From: Bacteroidales bacterium
Lineage (GTDB): Bacteria; Bacteroidota; Bacteroidia; Bacteroidales; WCHB1-69
DNA: 64,000 bases
Direction of reading: 5' to 3'
Assembly (NCBI GenBank): GCA_024400875.1
Contig: JAKSMB010000004.1
Coordinates: 35,493 to 99,492 of the forward strand
Positions 58,202 to 64,000 of the stretch are shown in pieces. The notes beneath the pieces were generated by a model. It had not been told where the DNA came from. It ran no database searches and saw only the letters and a program-made list of their open reading frames with translations. Position 1 is the stretch's first letter. The number at the start of each line of letters is the position of its first letter. Both the position numbers and the translations under genes were made by a program.

Positions 58202-61200
58202 ATGAAGAAAGGTCTCAAGATCATACTTATATCGCTCGTTTCACTCATCGGCATCCTACTTCTTGCCGGAGGCATCACCATTGCCAGCATCTTGTCGCCC
58301 AACCGTTTAACCAAGATTGTAAACAAAGAGGCGCCCAAATTCCTAACGTGTAAGTTTCATCTTGACAAAGTGGATCTCACCTTCTTCAAAACCTTTCCAA
58401 AAATTGGTGTTGAGATTCACAATCTCACCCTGCTCAATCCGGTATATGGGGCGCCCACCGACACCTTGCTGGATGTAAAATCCTGCGTAGCTGCGTTGAA
58501 CATTCGTGAATTTCTGAAAAACGACCACATTCTTGTCAAAAACTTCAAATTGCAAGACGGCACCGTTAACCTTTTCACAACCTCAGATGGCAAAACCAAC
58601 TACGACATTCTCATCACCGACGCATCGAAGCCCTCCACGGAGTTTACCTATTCCGTTGATTTGGAAAAAGTAAGCACAGAGGATATCGACATCCGATACA
58701 TCGACTTAAGTAACAATATCTTAGCACAGGCAAAAGATTTAAATCTCAACATCAAAGGTGATTATACCAATAAGGATGTGGACGGACAACTGCGACTGAA
58801 CACGCAAGAAATGCTCTTCAAGACGTTGGACAGCAACCGGACATCCGTAAGTTGTCACCAACTTGACCTTCGATTCAAAGGCACGATGGCTCAGCTCAAC
58901 CAATTGGATGGCGACCTGAAGGTTAACCTCAGCCAAGCCGCCCTGCAAACCGCCGCCAATTCCTACTTCGACTCGTTGGACATTGTGCTAAACAGCAACC
59001 TTTCCGCCAACCTCTCCAATCAACAACTGCAGTTGGACGAGACAAAGTTGAAGATCGACCAATACAGCATCACGCTCTCGGGCAAGGCGCAACGCGACAC
59101 ATCCACAGGCAACATCGACCTTGACCTAAGCTACAAGACCGACACCTGGCCACTTCACGATGTATTGGCAATGATTCCGGAAAACATCCTTGGGGATATG
59201 CTTGACGGTATGGACTTGGACGGAAAACTGGGGCTCGCCGGCACTGTTGTAGGCACGCTCAGCGACAGTCAAACGCCGGTAGTCACCGCCGACATCATCC
59301 TAAAAGAAGGCACCTTTGCTATGGACAATATGCCTTTGACCTTCCACAAGATAAACACCCAGGTAGGGCTCAACCTGGACTTAGAGCATCAAAGCGACGT
59401 CAACATCAAGGAGCTCACCTGCTATACCGGCAACAACAAGCTTGCCGCCTCCGGCACCATTCGCGACCTGATGGGGAAGATGCTGTTCGACATCAACGCT
59501 TCCGGCGACCTTCATTTGGCCGACTTCAAACAGTTCCTCCCGAGCGCCATCACCAAATGCAACGCCGAAACGCACGCCAACATACACGCAAAGTTCGACT
59601 ACCAACAACTAACAGCTATGGCCATTGACCAGATGAAAGCATCTGGCACCTTGCATTTCAAACAGTTAGATTTCTGCTATGACGACTCCCTAACCATTCA
59701 GTCGCCAGACGCCACCGTGGACATTCAATTCCCGGTTAGCGAAAAGCCTTACAACATCGGGGAGTGGGCGGCGATAAAACTCCGCGCCGGCAGCTTGACG
59801 GGCAGCAAATTAGGAATGGGAGAAATACTGGCCAAGGAAACCAACCTCAGCGCATACATCAACAACCTGATGGACAGCACACAAGAACTGAAGTGCGGCG
59901 TAGTGTACGACTTTGGCACCTTGACGGGAAAGATGGACACTCTCAACGTACATCTTCAACATCCAACAGGCAAGTTTGTGATGCAGAACAGCAACGACCT
60001 GGCTTTAATATTGAACAGCAATGCTTTAAATGCACAGATGGGGCGCGACTTGGCGGCCACCACGGGAACACTCTCCATTAATGCTAAGTCGCACTACAAT
60101 GAAAAAGCTACCAGCACCCTGCTCCAATGGAATCCAGAAGCCAAAATCGACCTGAGTCAAGGCATGTTGGTGCTCAACAACTTAGAGATCCCCGTTTCTG
60201 TTCAGAAATTGAAAGCGGATCTAACCACCGAACAACTCACCATCAAGCAAGCCAACGGACAGTTCGGACACTCCGACTTTGACCTAAATGGTAAGATCGT
60301 GGACATTGATAAGTATCTGGACAACAAAGGCGTCTTGGCAGGCAACCTCAACCTCAAATCCAACTACATCGACATCAACCAGATTATGGACATCGTGAGC
60401 GGGATGGGGGTAGAAGATTCCATCATGGCCGAAGTTCCCGAGAGCTCAAAGGAAGATCCTTTTATGGTTCCTTTCGGTATGGACGTACGGTTGAACACGC
60501 ACATCAACAGAGCTTTATATGAAGATGTAGAAGTTCGCAACATTGGTGGTCACGTATCCGTAAAGGACGGCATCCTGGTATTGGATGAAATGGGTTTCAC
60601 CTCCGAGGCGGCGCGTATGCAGCTGACGGCTATGTACAAATCACCTCGCAAGAACCACCTATTCCTGGGTTTAGACTTCCACCTGTTAGACATCAAGATT
60701 GACAAGCTCATCGAAATGATTCCTGAAGTGGACACCGTAATGCCGATGTTGAAATCCTTTGCGGGCAACGCAGAATTTCACTTCGCCATCGAAACCTATC
60801 TGAAATCCAACTATGACTTAAAGTACTCCACCTTGCGTGGTGCTGCAGCCATCAACGGTAAAGACCTTGTAGTCTTGGATCAGGAGACCTACAACAAGAT
60901 ATCCAAACTGCTTCGTTTCAAAAAGGGCACCACCAATCGCATCGACAGTCTCTCAGCCGAGGCAACCATCTTCAAGAACGAAGTGGACGTATATCCTTTT
61001 GCCGTCTCCATCGACAAATACCAAGCCGTATTGTCAGGACGACACAACTTAGATATGACCTACAACTACAACATATCCCTCTTAAAACCTATTCGTCTTG
61101 GCTTAGACATCATCGGTACCGACAAACGAAAGTTCAAAGTCGGCAAGGCTAAATACGCCACCATGTTCAAGCCTGAGAAACAAAATGTTGTAGAAAAGAA

Positions 61201-61264
61201 TGTGATGCAATTGAAAACACAGATCAACAATGCATTGAAGGCCAACGTTAAAGAGCAGCCTTAA
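58202..61264 (+). CDS. AsmA-like envelope protein
   Basis: The 1020-residue protein has one N-terminal membrane helix (about residues 5-27), with the rest periplasmic. The N-terminal AsmA motif (FHLDKVDLTFFKTFPKIGVEIHNLTL) and a long repetitive beta-rich region follow. The C-terminal AsmA domain contains LDIKIDKLIEMIPEVDTVMP and LRGAAAINGKDLVVL. AsmA-like proteins (TamB, YhdP family) form hydrophobic grooves that carry lipids between the membranes. Here it follows murB and a lipoprotein in what looks like an envelope operon. Confidence 0.88.
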   Translation: MKKGLKIILISLVSLIGILLLAGGITIASILSPNRLTKIVNKEAPKFLTCKFHLDKVDLTFFKTFPKIGVEIHNLTLLNPVYGAPTDTLLDVKSCVAALNIREFLKNDHILVKNFKLQDGTVNLFTTSDGKTNYDILITDASKPSTEFTYSVDLEKVSTEDIDIRYIDLSNNILAQAKDLNLNIKGDYTNKDVDGQLRLNTQEMLFKTLDSNRTSVSCHQLDLRFKGTMAQLNQLDGDLKVNLSQAALQTAANSYFDSLDIVLNSNLSANLSNQQLQLDETKLKIDQYSITLSGKAQRDTSTGNIDLDLSYKTDTWPLHDVLAMIPENILGDMLDGMDLDGKLGLAGTVVGTLSDSQTPVVTADIILKEGTFAMDNMPLTFHKINTQVGLNLDLEHQSDVNIKELTCYTGNNKLAASGTIRDLMGKMLFDINASGDLHLADFKQFLPSAITKCNAETHANIHAKFDYQQLTAMAIDQMKASGTLHFKQLDFCYDDSLTIQSPDATVDIQFPVSEKPYNIGEWAAIKLRAGSLTGSKLGMGEILAKETNLSAYINNLMDSTQELKCGVVYDFGTLTGKMDTLNVHLQHPTGKFVMQNSNDLALILNSNALNAQMGRDLAATTGTLSINAKSHYNEKATSTLLQWNPEAKIDLSQGMLVLNNLEIPVSVQKLKADLTTEQLTIKQANGQFGHSDFDLNGKIVDIDKYLDNKGVLAGNLNLKSNYIDINQIMDIVSGMGVEDSIMAEVPESSKEDPFMVPFGMDVRLNTHINRALYEDVEVRNIGGHVSVKDGILVLDEMGFTSEAARMQLTAMYKSPRKNHLFLGLDFHLLDIKIDKLIEMIPEVDTVMPMLKSFAGNAEFHFAIETYLKSNYDLKYSTLRGAAAINGKDLVVLDQETYNKISKLLRFKKGTTNRIDSLSAEATIFKNEVDVYPFAVSIDKYQAVLSGRHNLDMTYNYNISLLKPIRLGLDIIGTDKRKFKVGKAKYATMFKPEKQNVVEKNVMQLKTQINNALKANVKEQP

Positions 61265-61289
61265 TTCCGATAAAGTTAAGACTTACAAA

Positions 61290-62381
61290 TTACGGGGTCA
61301 TTCTTTGCAACTTCTTTGTTTTCTTTTCTTGATGAAGTTTCGACATCTCATCCAGATTCAAAGCAAAGTTAAAGCAATTGGGTGCAGCGCCAGGCGCATA
61401 TTGTTGGCGAGCGAAACCGAATTGGATTGTTCTCACATTAATCATAAATCCATACGAGAAACCCGCCAAGGAACTTCTTGACATAATCTTCATCTCCTGA
61501 TGAACATTATGATTATAAGCCAATTGGAATGAAAAATATTTAGAAGGTTCTATTTCCAATCCAAAGATGAAATGACGGAACAAGTTGTCAAAGAATTGGG
61601 AGGTTTTGCTTGGATAAACAATTTGATTTGACAGAGCATCCGTTTCCATAAAAGGGTTATCCGCGCCATAATAGTTCATATTCCAGCGGTAGAGTGAATG
61701 CAGGGAGATATGATAGCGGAAAGGCACGTGGGCGAGGCGTTGCGACAAAGCAAACTGCAGATCGAAAGGCGTGCGGCCATACGTGCCGGGGGCAAAGGTC
61801 TTAAGCTCGGAGCCTATATTTTTTGCCAACAAAGTCATTGACAACCTTTTATCTTCATTATAGTAACTAGCAGCCACATCGGCGGCGAGGCCAAAAGAGT
61901 TGTACATCTCGTAGTTGCAGAAAATCATTTTCAGGTTGGCACCGATAGAAAAGCGAGAGGAAAGTTGTCGTCCCCAGCCCACTGTCACTGCATAATCGTT
62001 GGCAGAGAAAGAGCCCGTTTCCATACCTGAGATGTCCGCGCCACGGAAATCGCCATAGCCCACATAGCACACCTCAAAGGCCAAGTTTCCCAATTTGGGG
62101 AACGTATGTGCATAGAGTGCAGACAAATAATTGGTGCTGGCAAAATAATTCGTGAAATCCAAGGCCAGCGTATTATTAAATCGAGCATCCAGATAAGATG
62201 GATTCACATTTAAAAGCGTGGCATCATCATCATGAACGGAAATCAAGCTTCCGCCCAAGGCCGTCATACGAGTTGAATAACTGAAATTGAGGAAATTATA
62301 TACGCTTCCGCCGCCCGTTTGCGCCAAGCAGTGTAACAGTCCGGCTGTTATAACCATCCACAAAATCAATATCTTTTTCAT
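61290..62381 (-). CDS. porQ: Type IX secretion system protein PorQ
   Basis: I start at 62381, giving MKKILILWMVITAGLLHCLAQ as signal peptide; the longer start at 62480 lies upstream of the -7 element. The 363-residue barrel contains NFLNFSYSTRMTALGGSLIS, matching the PorV/PorQ N-terminal segment, and DDDATLLNVNPSYLD. PorQ is an outer-membrane barrel that works with PorZ and PorU on T9SS cargo in Porphyromonas. Its presence, with type A and B cargo in this window, implies a functional T9SS. Other por genes are not in the window. Confidence 0.85.
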   Translation of the reverse strand: MKKILILWMVITAGLLHCLAQTGGGSVYNFLNFSYSTRMTALGGSLISVHDDDATLLNVNPSYLDARFNNTLALDFTNYFASTNYLSALYAHTFPKLGNLAFEVCYVGYGDFRGADISGMETGSFSANDYAVTVGWGRQLSSRFSIGANLKMIFCNYEMYNSFGLAADVAASYYNEDKRLSMTLLAKNIGSELKTFAPGTYGRTPFDLQFALSQRLAHVPFRYHISLHSLYRWNMNYYGADNPFMETDALSNQIVYPSKTSQFFDNLFRHFIFGLEIEPSKYFSFQLAYNHNVHQEMKIMSRSSLAGFSYGFMINVRTIQFGFARQQYAPGAAPNCFNFALNLDEMSKLHQEKKTKKLQRMTP

Positions 62382-62421
62382 CTTAAAGACAACTTCGTAC
62401 AACCCTAAGATTTGCGAAGCG

Positions 62422-62429
62422 CAAAGATA
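62422..62429 (-). promoter_or_regulatory. -7 promoter element (porQ)
   Basis: Minus-strand TATCTTTG matches TAnnTTTG, 40 bases before the ATG at 62381. Confidence 0.6.
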
Positions 62430-62480
62430 CGCTTTTTCTAAATACACCCGAAAACACATTCTCCGCACAGGCATCGTCAT

Positions 62481-62519
62481 TTTGCTACACTGTCGGCTAC
62501 ATCTATTTTTGTATATTTG
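62481..62519 (+). promoter_or_regulatory. -33/-7 promoter (saccharopine dehydrogenase-like gene)
   Basis: TTTG (62481-62484) is 19 bases before TATTTTTG (62504-62511), matching the consensus. A second candidate -7, TATATTTG, follows at 62512-62519. Confidence 0.7.
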
Positions 62520-62561
62520 CCGCCTTATACACTTTTAAAAAAAAGAACTAATACCTAAGAA

Positions 62562-63770
62562 ATGAAGATAGCTTTGATCAAAGAAACCAAGGTGCCCATT
62601 GACAATCGTGTGGCGTTTTCCCCGAAGCAGATGGCCCAGTTGCAGAACGACTATCCCGAACATCAGTTCGTGGTGCAACGCAGTGACGTTCGCGCATTTG
62701 CCGACGAGGAATATCAAGATGCCGGATTGGCATTAGTTGAAAACGTGGACAATTGCGACATCCTCTTTGGCATCAAGGAGGCGCAGATCGACACGCTAAT
62801 TCCGAACAAGCACTACATTTTCTTTGGTCATATTGCGAAAATGCAGGCCTACAACCGTCCGTTGCTGCAGGCCTTCATCCGCAAGGGCATCACCTTCACC
62901 GATTACGAATATATGGTGGATGATGCGGGCGTGCGGGTATGCGCTTTTGGCTGGTGGGCCGGCATCGTGGGCGTGTATTACACCCTCCGTGGCTACGGTT
63001 TGCGCCACAACCTCTACCAACTTCCCAAACCCGACAAACGTTTCACCCTTGATGAGCTGAAAACAGCTTTACAGTCGGCGGCACTGCCGAACATCAAAAT
63101 CTTAGTGACCGGCAACGGTCGCGTATCGCAAGGCGCACAATACATCCTAGATGCCATTGGCGCACAACGTCTTTCCGAAGCAGAATTCTTATCAACAAAC
63201 AACGTTTCCCACCTGTCATACACGGTGGCCGACGTTGACAAACTGGTAAAACGTAGCAACGGAGAAGCCTTCTCCTGGCCACACTTCACAAAATGTGCGT
63301 CCGAATATCAGAGCGACTTCATGCGCTGGGGTACGGCAGCCGACATACTGGTATGCGCCCACTTCTGGGCACCGGAAGCGCCCGTATATCTCTCCGAAGA
63401 AGACCTGCGCAATCCACAACTGCGCATCAAGATGATTGGCGATGTTACTTGCGACATCCAAGGCAGTGTGAAGTCCACCCTGCGTTCCTCCACACACGAC
63501 GAACCTTACTTCGACTACAACCCGCAGTCAGCCACCGAAGAAGAGGCCTTTTCTTCCAACAACAACATCACCGTCATGGCGGTAGATACCTGTCCCAATG
63601 CACTGGCCATGGACACCAGCGCCTACTTTGGCGATATGCTGATACAGTACGTGATGCCCGGACTGCTGTCGGGCAACCACAGCGAAGTAGTGCTGCGCGG
63701 CACCATCCTCGACAAAGGCAAGCTCACCCCTCGATTTGCCTATCTGGAAGATTTTGCAAACGGAAAATAA
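62562..63770 (+). CDS. NAD(P)-dependent saccharopine/alanine dehydrogenase-like enzyme
   Basis: The 402-residue protein begins MKIALIKETKVPIDNRVAFSP, the N-terminal motif of alanine dehydrogenase and saccharopine dehydrogenase (lysine-forming). ILFGIKEAQIDTLI and FFGHIAKMQAYN follow, then a NAD-binding segment (ILVTGNGRVSQGAQYIL). Saccharopine-type enzymes catalyse reversible reductive amination with 2-oxoglutarate. Bacteroidetes lack the fungal lysine route, so the real substrate is uncertain. The next gene begins 22 bases on and may share the transcript. Confidence 0.83.
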   Translation: MKIALIKETKVPIDNRVAFSPKQMAQLQNDYPEHQFVVQRSDVRAFADEEYQDAGLALVENVDNCDILFGIKEAQIDTLIPNKHYIFFGHIAKMQAYNRPLLQAFIRKGITFTDYEYMVDDAGVRVCAFGWWAGIVGVYYTLRGYGLRHNLYQLPKPDKRFTLDELKTALQSAALPNIKILVTGNGRVSQGAQYILDAIGAQRLSEAEFLSTNNVSHLSYTVADVDKLVKRSNGEAFSWPHFTKCASEYQSDFMRWGTAADILVCAHFWAPEAPVYLSEEDLRNPQLRIKMIGDVTCDIQGSVKSTLRSSTHDEPYFDYNPQSATEEEAFSSNNNITVMAVDTCPNALAMDTSAYFGDMLIQYVMPGLLSGNHSEVVLRGTILDKGKLTPRFAYLEDFANGK

Positions 63771-63791
63771 ACCCTACCCCACACTCCAACA

Positions 63792-64000
63792 ATGGCAACT
63801 GACTTGAAACAGAAAACCATCACGGGTATGATCTGGAGTGGCATCGGACGTGTCGGCACCGTCGGCATCTCCTTCATCTCCAACATCGTGTTAGCCCGTC
63901 TGCTGATGCCCGACGACTTCGGATGCATCGGGATGCTGTACGTCTTCATTGCCATCTCCGGAATCTTCATCAGCGGCGGCTTTGGACAAGCCCTCATCCA
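63792..64000 (+). CDS. Polysaccharide flippase (Wzx/MATE-like), 3' end outside window
   Basis: The 69 visible residues begin MATDLKQKTITGMIWSGIGRVG, the usual start of Wzx-type lipopolysaccharide or capsule flippases of the MOP superfamily. Two membrane helices follow, with ARLLMPDDFGCIGML between them. It would move undecaprenyl-linked glycan units across the inner membrane. The reading frame runs off the window, so integrity cannot be judged. Confidence 0.85.
   Translation, partial: MATDLKQKTITGMIWSGIGRVGTVGISFISNIVLARLLMPDDFGCIGMLYVFIAISGIFISGGFGQALI

Overview
The window is a chromosomal stretch of a member of the Bacteroidota, most likely order Bacteroidales. Evidence: almost every transcription unit is preceded by the Bacteroidetes -7 element TAnnTTTG; Shine-Dalgarno sites are mostly absent; several secreted proteins end in type IX secretion (T9SS) signals (type A at 1-792 and 23349-24944, type B at 12091-14343); a PorQ gene is present (61290-62381); and MurF is fused to alanine racemase, as is usual in this phylum. 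I cannot name the genus. I see no rRNA, tRNA or CRISPR array.

Layout. 1-7060: the end of a T9SS cargo protein, a DEDDh exonuclease, a GT4 glycosyltransferase, a YfhO-type membrane protein and a FISUMP-domain secreted protein, separated by strong terminators. 7083-12022 (minus strand): a surface-glycan cluster in two transcripts. One carries a KdsB-like cytidylyltransferase, an HMGL-type aldolase fused to a Rossmann-like domain, and a HAD phosphatase. The other carries an unrecognised GT-B-like protein and a GT2 glycosyltransferase. This is the best candidate here for an undescribed pathway: possible synthesis and CMP activation of an unusual ulosonic acid. 12091-16740: a T9SS type B protein, an endonuclease/phosphatase-family exported protein, and a RAYT-like Y1 transposase flanked by long repeats full of GTTA/TAAC-loop palindromes. 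16749-27136: a secreted GH2 beta-galactosidase, a sulfatase-fold phosphotransferase, a lipoprotein, an M6 protease with a T9SS signal, free methionine-R-sulfoxide reductase, acyl-ACP thioesterase and an EamA transporter.

27179-36592: cyclophilin, PheS, a large DUF2723 membrane protein, ElbB, shikimate kinase and MurF-Alr. 36679-39560: a WbpM/CapD-type dehydratase and a WlbA/WbpB-like sugar dehydrogenase. 39561-41760: a small accessory island with a DUF4143 ATPase and the scar of a deletion joining an XRE regulator to the tail of a type II restriction-modification gene. 41777-47576 (minus): a recA-TPR-ruvB-outer membrane protein-FAH hydrolase-nucleoside transporter run. 47762-55178: the rpsP-rimM, pyrH-frr-gcvH and rpsF-rpsR-rplI operons around a large TolB-like/outer-membrane-barrel protein. 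55407-61264: a BamA-type barrel, MurB, a lipoprotein and an AsmA-like protein. 61290-64000: PorQ, a saccharopine-dehydrogenase-like enzyme and the start of a polysaccharide flippase.

Themes. Core translation, recombination and cell-wall genes are interleaved with envelope export (T9SS, barrels, lipoproteins) and surface polysaccharide functions. Mobile or decayed DNA is confined to 14440-16740 and 39561-41760. All family names are my recognition of motifs in the translated sequence; no database search was run.
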